Positions 32,568 to 41,957 of a DNA stretch of 64,000 bases are shown piece after piece. A program made the translations under genes and the position numbers. How positions within the stretch are numbered: position 1 is the stretch's first letter; every line of letters begins with the position of its first letter. Source of the stretch: Bacteroidales bacterium UBA4293 (GTDB lineage: Bacteria > Bacteroidota > Bacteroidia > Bacteroidales > Bacteroidaceae). The stretch is taken from contig DGVD01000007.1 in the NCBI GenBank assembly GCA_002395835.1, forward strand, positions 43,270 through 107,269, given 5' to 3'. The notes beneath the pieces were generated by a model, which saw only the letters and a list, made by a program, of their open reading frames with translations, was not told the origin of the DNA and did not search any database.

Positions 32568-35075
32568 TTATCTTAATTTTGCACCTAACTGTTTTTCAAG
32601 ACTTAGGACAATCTTATTCATAATAGAATCAACCTGTTTGTCGTTCATAGTCTTGCTCTCATCCTGAAGAATGAAATTGACAGCATAGCTCTTCTTGCCT
32701 GCTTCCAGATTCTTACCTTCATAAACGTCAAACAAATTAACTTCTTTCAAAAGCTTCTTTTCACAACTATATGCAATCTTCCTGATTGATTCAAATTCTA
32801 CATTTCTATCAATCAACAAAGCTAAATCACGACTTACAGCTGGATACTTGGCTATTTCCGTATAAGTAACCTTATTGTTCTTTACGGCCTTCATGACGTT
32901 CTTCCAATTAATATCAGCAAAATAAACGTCATTATCAATGTCAAACTTTTTAGTGATTTTCTTGCTAATCACACCATAGACAGCCAGAATCTTTCCACCG
33001 CGTGTCTGAATTTCCACAGCCTTTGCAAACAGGTCATTGGTTGAATCAACGATTAGCGTTGCACTCAAATTCAAACCTAAACGTGCAAAAATGTTTAGTA
33101 AATAGGATTTAAGTTCAAAGACACTAGAATCTTCATCTGCATGAGCCCAACTTCCCTTTACTCGCTTTCCTGTAACCCATAAGCCTAAATGAGCCTCTTC
33201 AGAGTATGCATCAAGGACATGTTTGATTACCTCTGGTTCTGTACTCTTTGAAACTCCAGGTATAATATCTGGACACTTACGAGCTGCATCAAAATGGTAG
33301 CAGTTTCCATATTCAAAGAATCGAAGGTCTGCATTCTTACGGTTGGCATTATGAGCTATAGATTCCAATCCTCCGAATAGTAAGGTCTGACGCATTACAT
33401 TTAAGTCGGCTGATAAAGGATTCATCAGACGAACCAAATTAGCAGATGGATATGAAGTCAAATTATCATAATAAGCTGCCTTAGTCAATGAATTATTTAA
33501 TATTTCATTGAAACCGGAACCAACCAGTTGCTCTGCTACCAGATTCTGTAGTTTATTACTTTTGTCTACATCTGATTTAACTGTAAGACTTGCCTTCAGA
33601 GCATTAGGTATTTCTACATTATTATAGCCATAAATGCGAAGAATATCTTCTACCACATCACATGGACGCTGTACATCTACGCGATAGGCTGGAACCTGAA
33701 GAACTAAACCACTTGGTGATTCTGAAAGGATTTGCATCTCTAGTGAAGTTACAATACTCTTAATCGTATCTGCAGGTATATGCTTACCTATCAAACGGTC
33801 TACATAATTATAGTCCAGTTCAACTTTAAAATCTGAAATAGGTGCAGGATTCACATCCTTTATTTCCATAGAAATTGTTCCACCACCTAATTCTTTAGCC
33901 AACAAGGCTGCTTGCTTTAAGGCATAAATCTGTCCATGAGGATCTATTCCGCGCTCAAAACGGAAACTTGCATCTGTACTTAAACCATGGCGGCGAGAAC
34001 TTTTTCTAATCCAAGTAGGATTAAAATAGGCAGACTCAAAAAGAACATCTTTTGTTGTCTCATAAGTTCCACTACCCTTACCACCGAATACGCCGGCAAT
34101 GCACATAGGTTCTTCTACATTACAGATAGCCAAATCTCTGTCGCTCAACTTATGCTCTACGCCATCCAGGGTAACGAATGGAGTTCCTTCAGGCATACTC
34201 TTTACTACCACCTTACCACCTTTTATCATATCTGCATCAAAGCAATGAAGTGGTTGGCCATAAGCCATCATAATATAATTTGTAATATCTACTATATTAT
34301 TGATGGGACGAAGACCTATAGTCCGAAGTTTGGTCTGTAGCCATTCTGGACTTTCCTTAACCTGAACGCCTTTAATAGTTACGGCACAGTAACGTGGACA
34401 AGCTTCTACATTTTCTACAACGACATCGATATCTAAGTCGTGATTATCTACCTTGAAAGCTTCATCAGAAGGACGATGAAGTGAAGTTTTTTCTCCATGC
34501 TGCACTAAATAGGCGTACAAATCACGAGCTACTCCATAGTGACTACATGCATCAGAACGATTAGGAGTTATGTCAATCTCAATGACATAGTCGCTTTCCA
34601 GATGATAATACTCAGAAGCAGGAGTACCTGGTACAGCATCTTCAGGAAGAACGATAATGCCTGAATGATCGGTTCCTATACCTATTTCATCTTCCGCACA
34701 AATCATTCCACAAGATTCTATACCACGCAGTTTGGATTTCTTAATGGTAAAGCACTCATCGCCATCATAGAGTTTAGTACCCAAGGTAGCAACTACTACT
34801 TTCTGTCCAGCAGCCACATTGGGTGCACCACATACTATCTGAACAGGTTCACCTGAACCCAAGTTCACAGTAGTCACATGCATATGATCAGAATTTGGAT
34901 GAGCTTCACAGGTAAGAACCTCTCCTATCACGATACCTTCAAGGCCGCCTTTTATAGATTGAACTTCTTTTACTCCATCCACTTCTAGTCCTATTGATGT
35001 CAATGCTGCGGCTACTTCATCAGCCGTCATATTGAAATCTACGTACTCTTTAAGCCATTTATAAGATATATTCAT
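32568..35075 (-). CDS. pheT: Phenylalanine--tRNA ligase beta subunit
   Basis: The large subunit of the alpha2beta2 phenylalanyl-tRNA synthetase. It has 835 residues: the N-terminal MNISYKWLKEYVDF and EMAP-like tRNA-binding domain (GEVLTCEAHPNSDHMHV, ~50-66), the B3/B4 editing domain (~200-400, with YIMMAYGQPLHCFDAD), B5 (~405-480), the catalytic-like core and the C-terminal anticodon-binding FDX-ACB domain (KYPAVSRDLALLID, ~748 onward). pheS is not in the window. It heads an operon with yebC and the TSCPD gene. Confidence 0.97.
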   Translation of the reverse strand: MNISYKWLKEYVDFNMTADEVAAALTSIGLEVDGVKEVQSIKGGLEGIVIGEVLTCEAHPNSDHMHVTTVNLGSGEPVQIVCGAPNVAAGQKVVVATLGTKLYDGDECFTIKKSKLRGIESCGMICAEDEIGIGTDHSGIIVLPEDAVPGTPASEYYHLESDYVIEIDITPNRSDACSHYGVARDLYAYLVQHGEKTSLHRPSDEAFKVDNHDLDIDVVVENVEACPRYCAVTIKGVQVKESPEWLQTKLRTIGLRPINNIVDITNYIMMAYGQPLHCFDADMIKGGKVVVKSMPEGTPFVTLDGVEHKLSDRDLAICNVEEPMCIAGVFGGKGSGTYETTKDVLFESAYFNPTWIRKSSRRHGLSTDASFRFERGIDPHGQIYALKQAALLAKELGGGTISMEIKDVNPAPISDFKVELDYNYVDRLIGKHIPADTIKSIVTSLEMQILSESPSGLVLQVPAYRVDVQRPCDVVEDILRIYGYNNVEIPNALKASLTVKSDVDKSNKLQNLVAEQLVGSGFNEILNNSLTKAAYYDNLTSYPSANLVRLMNPLSADLNVMRQTLLFGGLESIAHNANRKNADLRFFEYGNCYHFDAARKCPDIIPGVSKSTEPEVIKHVLDAYSEEAHLGLWVTGKRVKGSWAHADEDSSVFELKSYLLNIFARLGLNLSATLIVDSTNDLFAKAVEIQTRGGKILAVYGVISKKITKKFDIDNDVYFADINWKNVMKAVKNNKVTYTEIAKYPAVSRDLALLIDRNVEFESIRKIAYSCEKKLLKEVNLFDVYEGKNLEAGKKSYAVNFILQDESKTMNDKQVDSIMNKIVLSLEKQLGAKLR

Positions 35076-35109
35076 AAGGGTCGAAATTTACTTTCATTCA
35101 AAATACCCG

Positions 35110-35117
35110 CAAAAGTA
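35110..35117 (-). promoter_or_regulatory. Promoter -7 box of pheT
   Basis: The minus strand reads TACTTTTG, 34 nt before the ATG at 35075. Confidence 0.5.
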
Positions 35118-35161
35118 CATATTTTTTTCTATATAATAGGTATATAGAAAGCTATTTTTCA

Positions 35162-36712
35162 TTAAAATGGGACATCTAAGGGATCTCCACCACCAAAAGG
35201 GTTATCCATTGGTGGTATGTCTTGCGGAGGTATAGGTGTGCTACCTCCTCCATGCACTGCTCTGTTCATTCTTGACGGACGAGGCTCATGACCTACAGGA
35301 GCACCATTGTCTTCCTCTGGATTCATAAAACGAGTATACTCTGCCTTAAAACGAAGAAGTACGTCACCTATGGCTCCATTACGATGCTTAGCAATGATAA
35401 TCTGAGCCATACCATGCAAGTCGTTTCCACGCTCATCCTGGTAAATTTTATAATACTCTGGACGATGAATAAAACAAACCATATCTGCATCTTGCTCAAT
35501 GGCTCCAGACTCACGCAAATCACTCAACTGAGGCTTTTTTCCTTCTAAGCCTTCACGTTTCTCTGTATCACGGTTCAACTGACTCAACGCTATGATTGGA
35601 ATATTCAATTCTTTAGCCAAACCTTTCAAAGAACGTGAAATGGTAGATACCTCCTCCTGACGGTTTCCAAATCCCATTCCACTAGCATTCATCAACTGCA
35701 AATAGTCTATGATGATGATTTTCACATCATGCTCACGCACCAGTCGTCTGGCTTTAGTCCTTAGCTCAAACACAGAGAGAGAAGGTGTATCATCCAGATA
35801 AAGAGGAGCGTCCATCATCCGGTTCATACGAGTATCTAGCTGCTGCCACTCATAGGGTTCCAACTGACCACTCTTGATTTTCTTTGAGTCTATCTCACAA
35901 ACATTGGAAATTAATCGGTTCATCAGCTGAACATTACTCATCTCTAGCGAGAACACAGCTACCGGTACACGCATATCTATAGCCATATTCTTGGCCATGG
36001 AAAGAACAAAGGCTGTTTTACCCATTGCCGGACGAGCTGCAATAATAACCAAATCTGAATTTTGCCAACCTGCAGTAATAGAATCAAGATCATGATAACC
36101 AGAAGGTAGTCCGCTCATACCATCTGAACGGGCCGCAGCCTTCTTTAGCATTTCGTAAGCTTCTCCTAGAACCGAATTCATCTGCTGATAATCCTTCTTC
36201 AAATTCCTTTGAGAAATTTCAAAAAGCTTACCCTCTGTTTCTTGCATCAAGTCATCCACATCTACCGTTTCATCAAATGCTTTCCTTTGGACTTGAGCTG
36301 CAAAAGATATCAATTGACGAGCAAAAAACTTTTGAGCAATAATCTTGGCATGATACTCTATATGTGCAGAACTGGCCATATTCTCACTTAAAGTAGCCAA
36401 ATAATATGGGCCACCTGCTTCCTCAAGGGTGCCTGTAGAACGTAATTCTTCTGTAACCGTAAGAATATCTACAGGGCGTTGCTGAAGACTCAAGGACATA
36501 ACAGCTGCATAAATCAACTGATGTCGCTCATCATAAAAAGATTCTGGCTTAAGCAGTTCACTTACAAGAGAATAGGCATCTTGTTCTATCAAAATAGCTC
36601 CAAGCACTGCAGCTTCAAAATCTACAGCTTGCGGCTGTAGACGGCCTAGTTCATCCTGTACTGGAGAATCTGACTTCTTCCTACGTGTGTTTCGTTTAAT
36701 GATATCGGGCAT
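35162..36712 (-). CDS. dnaB: Replicative DNA helicase DnaB
   Basis: The hexameric 5'-3' helicase of the replication fork. It has 516 residues from the ATG at 36712 (MPDIIKRNTRRKK). The N-terminal primase-interacting domain begins PQAVDFEAAVLGAILIEQ, and the RecA-like domain has Walker A IIAARPAMGKTAFVL (~225) and Walker B IIIIDYLQLM (~335), with LSQLNRDTEKR after it. The tail is Gly/Pro-rich (GGGSTPIPPQDIPP). The ATG at 36733 lies inside the promoter box and is rejected. Confidence 0.97.
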   Translation of the reverse strand: MPDIIKRNTRRKKSDSPVQDELGRLQPQAVDFEAAVLGAILIEQDAYSLVSELLKPESFYDERHQLIYAAVMSLSLQQRPVDILTVTEELRSTGTLEEAGGPYYLATLSENMASSAHIEYHAKIIAQKFFARQLISFAAQVQRKAFDETVDVDDLMQETEGKLFEISQRNLKKDYQQMNSVLGEAYEMLKKAAARSDGMSGLPSGYHDLDSITAGWQNSDLVIIAARPAMGKTAFVLSMAKNMAIDMRVPVAVFSLEMSNVQLMNRLISNVCEIDSKKIKSGQLEPYEWQQLDTRMNRMMDAPLYLDDTPSLSVFELRTKARRLVREHDVKIIIIDYLQLMNASGMGFGNRQEEVSTISRSLKGLAKELNIPIIALSQLNRDTEKREGLEGKKPQLSDLRESGAIEQDADMVCFIHRPEYYKIYQDERGNDLHGMAQIIIAKHRNGAIGDVLLRFKAEYTRFMNPEEDNGAPVGHEPRPSRMNRAVHGGGSTPIPPQDIPPMDNPFGGGDPLDVPF

Positions 36713-36730
36713 GACTATATTTTTTGCTTG

Positions 36731-36738
36731 CAAAGATA
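36731..36738 (-). promoter_or_regulatory. Promoter -7 box of dnaB
   Basis: The minus strand reads TATCTTTG, 18 nt before the ATG at 36712. It decides the dnaB start. Confidence 0.55.
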
Positions 36739-36789
36739 ATCGTATCCTATCGCAAATAAAAATATCTCAATAGGATTTTTCCAACGACT

Positions 36790-36810
36790 TTTCAACAGGT
36801 TTTGTTGAAA
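36790..36810 (-). terminator. Hairpin after ispE, possible terminator
   Basis: A perfect 8-bp stem TTTCAACA / TGTTGAAA with a 5-nt loop lies directly after the ispE stop. It has no T-run, so termination strength is doubtful. Confidence 0.4.
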
Positions 36811-36811
36811 C

Positions 36812-37633
36812 CTATAGTTTCAAACAGGTGTAGAAACATCCAGAGAAACTATCCTGTAGAGATTGAGATTCTGTATAAATGCCAAATACACTGCTACCAC
36901 TTCCTGACATAGCCGCATAAACGGCTCCTGAATCATAAAGTTTTTGTTTGATAGTAGCTATTTCTGGGAATTGGGGAAATACACTATATTCAAAATCATT
37001 AAACATATAGTCCTTCCAATCTTCAATAGGCATTTTTATGATGTCCTTGAGATTCTGTTCCGGAGCAGCTGGCTTAATCTGTGAAAAAGCGGCCTTGGTA
37101 GATATGAATACATCGGGTTTAACCACAACAAGATAATATCCAGAAAGTGAAAGGCTTATATCGGTAAAAATATTACCTATTCCTTCCGCATAAACTGGTT
37201 TATTCTGAATAAAGATGGCACAGTCTGCACCCAGTTCAGCTGCATATAATTCCAGAATATGTGTAGGGATATTTAAACAGAAACATTCATTCAATGCTCT
37301 TAGCATAAAAGCTGCGTCAGCAGAACCACCTCCCATTCCAGCACCAGATGGTATTCGCTTATTTAGCTTAATTTCTACAGGGGGGATATTGAATCCCTTA
37401 TTTAGTAAAAGGCGTAAAGCTTTAACCACCAGATTATCTTCATCTTCACCATCTATGGCATTACCATTCATGATAAGCTTGTAGGGATTATCTAAAGAAT
37501 AAATTGGATTTAATTCCAAATCATCCACCAATGGAATCGGATAAAATACAGTTTCCAAATCATGGTATCCATCAGGCCTTTTTCGGACAACATTCAATCC
37601 TAGGTTTATTTTGGCATTTGGATGTATAATCAT
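36812..37633 (-). CDS. ispE: 4-diphosphocytidyl-2-C-methyl-D-erythritol kinase
   Basis: The GHMP kinase of the non-mevalonate (MEP) isoprenoid pathway, phosphorylating the 2-hydroxyl of CDP-methylerythritol. It has 273 residues. It opens with HPNAKINLGLNVVRKRPDGYH (~4-24, substrate-binding) and has the GHMP ATP loop PSGAGMGGGSADAAF (~90-104) and the C-terminal AAMSGSGSSVFGI (~240). The start overlaps the tatC stop (4 nt), forming a tight tatA-tatC-ispE unit. Confidence 0.96.
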   Translation of the reverse strand: MIIHPNAKINLGLNVVRKRPDGYHDLETVFYPIPLVDDLELNPIYSLDNPYKLIMNGNAIDGEDEDNLVVKALRLLLNKGFNIPPVEIKLNKRIPSGAGMGGGSADAAFMLRALNECFCLNIPTHILELYAAELGADCAIFIQNKPVYAEGIGNIFTDISLSLSGYYLVVVKPDVFISTKAAFSQIKPAAPEQNLKDIIKMPIEDWKDYMFNDFEYSVFPQFPEIATIKQKLYDSGAVYAAMSGSGSSVFGIYTESQSLQDSFSGCFYTCLKL

Positions 37634-38421
37634 GATTTCACGGGTATATTGGTGTGTTTGACAATAAATATACTAAACTCGTACAGCAACCAGATAGGAA
37701 AGGCCACAAGCATTAAAGTAAATACATCGGTAGTAGGAGTGATAATCGCAGCAGCTACCAATATAACGACTATGGCATGCCTGCGATAAGTAATCATAAA
37801 TTCCGGTTTTAATAATCCGAATTTAGCTAAAAGCCAACAAATTACGGGAATCTCAAAAACCACACCCATCAAGAAACTGAGTGTCCAGAATGTATCAGTA
37901 TAGGAATCTAAAGCTATCATATTTACCACCTCTTCACTAACTTGATAGGTTCCAAGAAAGCGGAAGGTAAAGGGAAAGATGACGAAATAGCTCAGTAGTA
38001 CTCCCATGATAAACATCACATAACCCCCTCCTACTAATCTTACCGCATATTGCTTTTCATTTTCATAAAGTGCTGGAGAAATGAAATTGAATAAAAGGTA
38101 AATAATATAGGGAGATGCACACAAAAATCCTGCAAAGAGTGCCATTTTCATGTGTACCAAAAACTGATTGGCTAGTCCCGTGTTAATCAGCTGCACATGA
38201 AAGTAATCCAAAGTGGAATTAGGAGAAATCAACTGGGTTGCTTTTTCCAAAACTCTATAAGTAATGAAATCTCTCTCTTTGGGAGCTAAAATAACATCAA
38301 ATAGAGTATCTTTCATGATAAATGCAAATATCATGAAAAACACAGTAACTAAAACAATCTTGATTAGACTCCCCCTAAGAACATCTAAATGATCCCAGAA
38401 GGTCAGTTCCTGTTCTGCCAT
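37630..38421 (-). CDS. tatC: Sec-independent (Tat) translocase subunit TatC
   Basis: The polytopic core of the twin-arginine protein export system. It has 263 residues with six helices, the conserved start LTFWDHLDVLRGSLIKIV, a periplasmic FISPALYENEKQYAV and the Tat-typical EIPVICWLLAKFGLL and ITPTTDVFTLMLVAFPIWLLYE. It is translationally coupled to tatA upstream (TAATG) and to ispE downstream. No tatB is seen, which is usual for lineages where TatA serves both roles. Confidence 0.96.
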   Translation of the reverse strand: MAEQELTFWDHLDVLRGSLIKIVLVTVFFMIFAFIMKDTLFDVILAPKERDFITYRVLEKATQLISPNSTLDYFHVQLINTGLANQFLVHMKMALFAGFLCASPYIIYLLFNFISPALYENEKQYAVRLVGGGYVMFIMGVLLSYFVIFPFTFRFLGTYQVSEEVVNMIALDSYTDTFWTLSFLMGVVFEIPVICWLLAKFGLLKPEFMITYRRHAIVVILVAAAIITPTTDVFTLMLVAFPIWLLYEFSIFIVKHTNIPVKS

Positions 38422-38633
38422 TAATCTTTTATCTCTTGATCTACCTTCTTAGTGGTATTATCATCTATTTTAGTTGCATCTTCAAGTGGCTTTTCAATCT
38501 CTTTCATGCCATCTTTGAAACTCTTTACACCTTGCCCTAATCCTTTCATTAGCTCTGGAATTTTCTTTCCACCAAAAAGCAGGAGAATAATTAAAGCAAT
38601 AACTAAAACTTCTTGCATTCCTAATCCAAACAT
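38421..38633 (-). CDS. tatA: Sec-independent translocase subunit TatA
   Basis: A 70-residue pore-forming subunit. One N-terminal helix (MQEVLVIALIILLLFGGKKIPELMKGLG, given here in parts: ALIILLLFGGKKIPEL is the diagnostic segment) is followed by the amphipathic GQGVKSFKDGMKE and a charged tail. It precedes tatC with a 1-nt overlap. The gene upstream on the same strand, a Crp/Fnr regulator, ends only 11 nt before it and may be co-transcribed. Confidence 0.93.
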   Translation of the reverse strand: MFGLGMQEVLVIALIILLLFGGKKIPELMKGLGQGVKSFKDGMKEIEKPLEDATKIDDNTTKKVDQEIKD

Positions 38634-38644
38634 AGTCGTATAAT

Positions 38645-39235
38645 TTAATCGTTTGATTCTAATTCTTTCGCTCTTACTCTACTCAACGTCTCTGGAGTCA
38701 TCTGTAAAAAAGATGCTATCATATTCAAAGGTGCACGTCGCATAGCTTCAGGTTGAAGTTTCTTCATAATCCTATATCTATTCTGAGCACTCTCAAAACG
38801 GAGCATATTAGCTTTTATCTGAGAAACAATAAGCGAATGCTCAAGTATCTTTCTATAGAAAATACCTAATTCAGAACTTTCTTCTGAAAGCTTTTCTATT
38901 TTATCGTATGGGATTCCATAGACTATTGAATTTTCCATAGCCTCTATCTGAAGAATAGTTGGTTCTTGTTTATAAAAACTCTCTATACATTGAACCATAC
39001 CACCTTCAAAAGAAAGGTGCTCAGTAAGATCCTTCTTATTCTTAAAATAAAATTGACGTAAAAACCCTTTATGAATCCAGTAGATATAATGAGCTACTTC
39101 ACCCTCCTTTAGAATTATATCACCCTTATTAAAACGCATCGGGACCAGAATCGATGTCAATTGCTTGATACCCTCAGGTGACAAAGTATGATATAATCTA
39201 GCCATTTCAAGAGCTACGTCATGTCTAACATCCAT
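38645..39235 (-). CDS. Crp/Fnr family transcriptional regulator
   Basis: A 196-residue protein from the ATG at 39235. The N-terminal cyclic-nucleotide-binding fold (FNKGDIILKEGEVAHYIYWIHKGFLRQFY, in pieces ~33-60) is followed by a dimerisation helix and a short C-terminal helix-turn-helix (IASFLQMTPETLSRVRAKEL). The HTH is Bacteroidetes-type. No FNR-like Cys cluster is visible, so it is not an oxygen sensor of that kind. The ligand is unknown. It is divergent from udk and lies 11 nt before tatA, which may be under the same promoter. Confidence 0.88.
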   Translation of the reverse strand: MDVRHDVALEMARLYHTLSPEGIKQLTSILVPMRFNKGDIILKEGEVAHYIYWIHKGFLRQFYFKNKKDLTEHLSFEGGMVQCIESFYKQEPTILQIEAMENSIVYGIPYDKIEKLSEESSELGIFYRKILEHSLIVSQIKANMLRFESAQNRYRIMKKLQPEAMRRAPLNMIASFLQMTPETLSRVRAKELESND

Positions 39236-39256
39236 AATACACTTTTTTATGATTTG

Positions 39257-39264
39257 CAAAGATA
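39257..39264 (-). promoter_or_regulatory. Promoter -7 box of the Crp/Fnr regulator gene
   Basis: The minus strand reads TATCTTTG, 21 nt before the ATG at 39235. The next in-frame ATG at 39259 is within the box. Confidence 0.55.
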
Positions 39265-39306
39265 CACTTTTTTTGATTATTTCCTCATATTTTTAGAAGA
39301 AAGAAT

Positions 39307-39314
39307 TATCTTTG
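39307..39314 (+). promoter_or_regulatory. Promoter -7 box of udk
   Basis: TATCTTTG lies 26 nt before the ATG at 39341. The short divergent region to the Crp gene contains both boxes. Confidence 0.55.
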
Positions 39315-39340
39315 CAATAATTAATAATAAAGAATAATTT

Positions 39341-39997
39341 ATGATTATAATCGGTATTGCAGGTGGCACAGGTTCCGGTAAAACTACCGTTGTCCGTAAG
39401 ATTGTGGAAAATCTTCCTGAAGGATCTGTTGCTGTCATTCCTCAAGATTCATATTACAATGACCAAAGTCATTTACCTCTAGAGGTTCGAAAAAAAACCA
39501 ACTTCGACCATCCAGATGCGTTTGAATGGCCTCTCCTTGCCCGGCAGATAGAGGATTTAAGACAGGGTAAATCTATAGAGCAACCTACTTACTCTTATCT
39601 CATCTGCACTAGGTTGAAGGAAACTATTCATGTGGAACCTCATGATGTGATTATCGTAGAGGGTATAATGGCCTTATACGACAAAAAACTGCGCGACCAG
39701 ATGGACCTTAAAATATTCGTCGAAGCCGAACCTGATGAAAGACTGTTACGTGTTATTCAACGGGATATGGCTGAACGGGGTCACCCTCTGGAAATGCTTA
39801 TTGACAAGTATAGAAATGTTCTAAAACCAATGCATAATCAGTTCATTGAACCTACTAAGCAATTTGCAGATATTATCATTCCTAATGGTGGTGATAATCA
39901 AAAGGCTATCAATATGCTGCAGATGTATGTCCGTTCGTTTTTAAATGAACAAAAAATAATGAAAGAACTTCGGGGAAAAGTTGCCAAGAATGAATAA
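39341..39997 (+). CDS. udk: Uridine kinase
   Basis: Phosphorylates uridine (and cytidine) in pyrimidine salvage. It has 218 residues. P-loop IGIAGGTGSGKTTVV (~3-17), the substrate-binding stretch IPQDSYYNDQ (~32) and NFDHPDAFEW (~53), and IIVEGIMALYD (~102) are all typical. Its last 8 nt overlap the start of the MltF-like gene. The downstream genes concern the cell envelope, so the grouping appears to be translational rather than functional. Confidence 0.95.
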   Translation: MIIIGIAGGTGSGKTTVVRKIVENLPEGSVAVIPQDSYYNDQSHLPLEVRKKTNFDHPDAFEWPLLARQIEDLRQGKSIEQPTYSYLICTRLKETIHVEPHDVIIVEGIMALYDKKLRDQMDLKIFVEAEPDERLLRVIQRDMAERGHPLEMLIDKYRNVLKPMHNQFIEPTKQFADIIIPNGGDNQKAINMLQMYVRSFLNEQKIMKELRGKVAKNE

Positions 39998-41090
39998 ACT
40001 TTTTCTTGCAATCTGCTTGGTTCTTTTTATTTTCACCTCATGTGATAATAATCAACCGAAAGAAGTTGCAAAAAACGTAACTTCTTTCGATTTTTTTGAC
40101 TTAGAAGAAATTCAACGAAGCGGTCAGATTATTGTCCTTTCTACTTATGGCCCCAAAACTTACTATGAGAATCATGGGCAACAAGGTGGTCTTCAATTTC
40201 ATCTCGTCCAAGAATTTGCTAAATATATTGGAGCAAGAATCAGAATTGAAGTAGCCAACGATGAAAATGAACTTATAAAACGATTAAATTCTGGAGAGGC
40301 TGATTTGATAGCAAATAACATACCCGTAAAGGATTCTTTGAAAAATGAATTGATTTGGTGTGGTGATTCCCTTGAACTCAGAAAAGCATCATGGGTAGTA
40401 AGAAATAATTCTCCTGAACTTGCTAAAGCTGTCCAAAACTGGTTTGAAACACAAGGAAAGGTCATAAATGAGATTTATAACCGAGAAAACCAACTTAAAG
40501 TTCTACGAACTACGGCACATATACAACGAAGGATTATTTTCAAGAATCCTTCAAAAGGTATTATTTCGGATTATGATCATTTATATAAGAAGTACAGTAG
40601 ACAGCTAGGCTGGGATTGGAAACTGTTGGCTGCACAATCTTATCAGGAATCTGCATTTGATCCTAATGCCACTTCGTGGGCCGGAGCTAGAGGACTGATG
40701 CAGCTTATGACTTCTACAGCCCAACAGGTAGGTGTTTCCATTAACAATATCTATAACCCAGAAGAGAATATCCGAGGGGGTGTGAAATATCTAAAATACC
40801 TACATAACCAATTTAAGGATATTACTAGCCCAACTGAAAAAATAAATTTTGTTTTGGCAGCATACAATTGTGGTACTGCACATGTAAGAGATGCACAAGC
40901 ATTGGCTCAAAAATATGGAAAGAACCCCAATATATGGATGGATAATGTAGACCAATACATTTTGTTACTACAGGAAACAGAATACAATAGAGACCCTGTA
41001 GTTAAAAACGGATATTGTAGAGGTTCAGAAACATATAACTATGTGAAATCCATCCATGATATTTACAATAGGTATAGGAAATTAAAATAA
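39990..41090 (+). CDS. MltF-like membrane-bound lytic murein transglycosylase (lipoprotein)
   Basis: A 366-residue peptidoglycan-cleaving enzyme. A lipoprotein leader (LFLAICLVLFIFTSC) is followed by a solute-binding-protein-type domain (~40-170) and a C-terminal SLT domain with the catalytic Glu in SYQESAFDPNATSWAGARGL (~215-234), then the classic QLMTSTAQQVGV and VLAAYNCGTAHVRDA. This two-domain order is that of MltF. The ATG at 39990 is preferred to the TTG at 39981. It overlaps udk by 8 nt and the next gene by 1 nt. Confidence 0.92.
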   Translation: MNKLFLAICLVLFIFTSCDNNQPKEVAKNVTSFDFFDLEEIQRSGQIIVLSTYGPKTYYENHGQQGGLQFHLVQEFAKYIGARIRIEVANDENELIKRLNSGEADLIANNIPVKDSLKNELIWCGDSLELRKASWVVRNNSPELAKAVQNWFETQGKVINEIYNRENQLKVLRTTAHIQRRIIFKNPSKGIISDYDHLYKKYSRQLGWDWKLLAAQSYQESAFDPNATSWAGARGLMQLMTSTAQQVGVSINNIYNPEENIRGGVKYLKYLHNQFKDITSPTEKINFVLAAYNCGTAHVRDAQALAQKYGKNPNIWMDNVDQYILLLQETEYNRDPVVKNGYCRGSETYNYVKSIHDIYNRYRKLK

Positions 41091-41914
41091 TGAAACAAAA
41101 GGGATACTTACTTATATTGTTCTTCCTGTGTATTCTTCCTTTGAATGCACAGATAGAGGTAAAGATTGACTCCTTGAATAACAATGGAGTCAACAAGCAG
41201 GATTCTCTCATAGAAAGAACAAATACTGGTTTCATTAGACCTGAAACCATTGAGTCTGTCAGCAAATCAGTTCATCCCTTCAACGCACCAAACATTCAGA
41301 CACTAAATAATTTGCCAGAATCACACATGCAACTGAATTTGAACTATCCCAAAGATTTGGCTCATTGGCAAGGTGGTGCATTCTATGGAGCAAATAATGA
41401 AGAAATTATACATGGGTTGGGAGCTTATAGAACAGCATCGGCCATAGCTTATCAGCAACTGGGAAAACTCCGCATAACCGGAGGGATTACAGTGGAGAAG
41501 TTCAATTTTTATAGAAATATAGGAAATGGTATAGGTGGACAAGTAGAAGGCACTTACCAATTCAACAGAAACATATCGGCCACTGTATTCGGAGGTGTTC
41601 AAAACATGGGATTTTTCAGCCCTTATTCTGTCATGACCTACCAGTATGGAGGCTATTTCAGTTTTAACACCAATAATAACAAGTGGGGCATTGATCTTGG
41701 AGCACAACGGTATTTTAATCCAGTAACACGTACCTGGACCACAGTCCCTATCGCAATGCCCTATTACAAATTCCAAGGACAGAAATTAGGAGTAGATTTC
41801 GGAGGACTTCTCTATAACCTCTTCATCAATGTAAGCGAAAATATGAATCCACATGACATTAAACCTATGCCCCAGATGAATTCGCCTTTAATGCCTAAAC
41901 CGAATCATCGGTGA
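41090..41914 (+). CDS. Secreted, probably outer-membrane protein of unknown function
   Basis: A 274-residue protein with a signal peptide (ILFFLCILPLNAQ). After a Ser/Asn-rich linker it shows alternating polar/aromatic stretches such as NFYRNIGNGIGGQVEGTYQFNRN-like strands and Tyr/Phe-rich ends, suggesting beta structure, perhaps a small barrel or barrel-associated protein. I recognise no named domain. It overlaps the transglycosylase stop codon (TAATG), so a cell-envelope role is likely. The last part (around 41840-41855) forms half of an inverted repeat with downstream DNA. Confidence 0.7.
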   Translation: MKQKGYLLILFFLCILPLNAQIEVKIDSLNNNGVNKQDSLIERTNTGFIRPETIESVSKSVHPFNAPNIQTLNNLPESHMQLNLNYPKDLAHWQGGAFYGANNEEIIHGLGAYRTASAIAYQQLGKLRITGGITVEKFNFYRNIGNGIGGQVEGTYQFNRNISATVFGGVQNMGFFSPYSVMTYQYGGYFSFNTNNNKWGIDLGAQRYFNPVTRTWTTVPIAMPYYKFQGQKLGVDFGGLLYNLFINVSENMNPHDIKPMPQMNSPLMPKPNHR

Positions 41915-41937
41915 TTTCATGCATGTGGATTCATATT
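41840..41937. repeat. 16-bp inverted repeat, 66 bp apart
   Basis: AATATGAATCCACATG (41840-41855) and its exact complement CATGTGGATTCATATT (41922-41937). One arm lies in the coding end of the envelope gene, the other in the convergent intergenic gap. Confidence 0.8.
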
Positions 41938-41957
41938 GAATAGTAGATGTCTATCCT

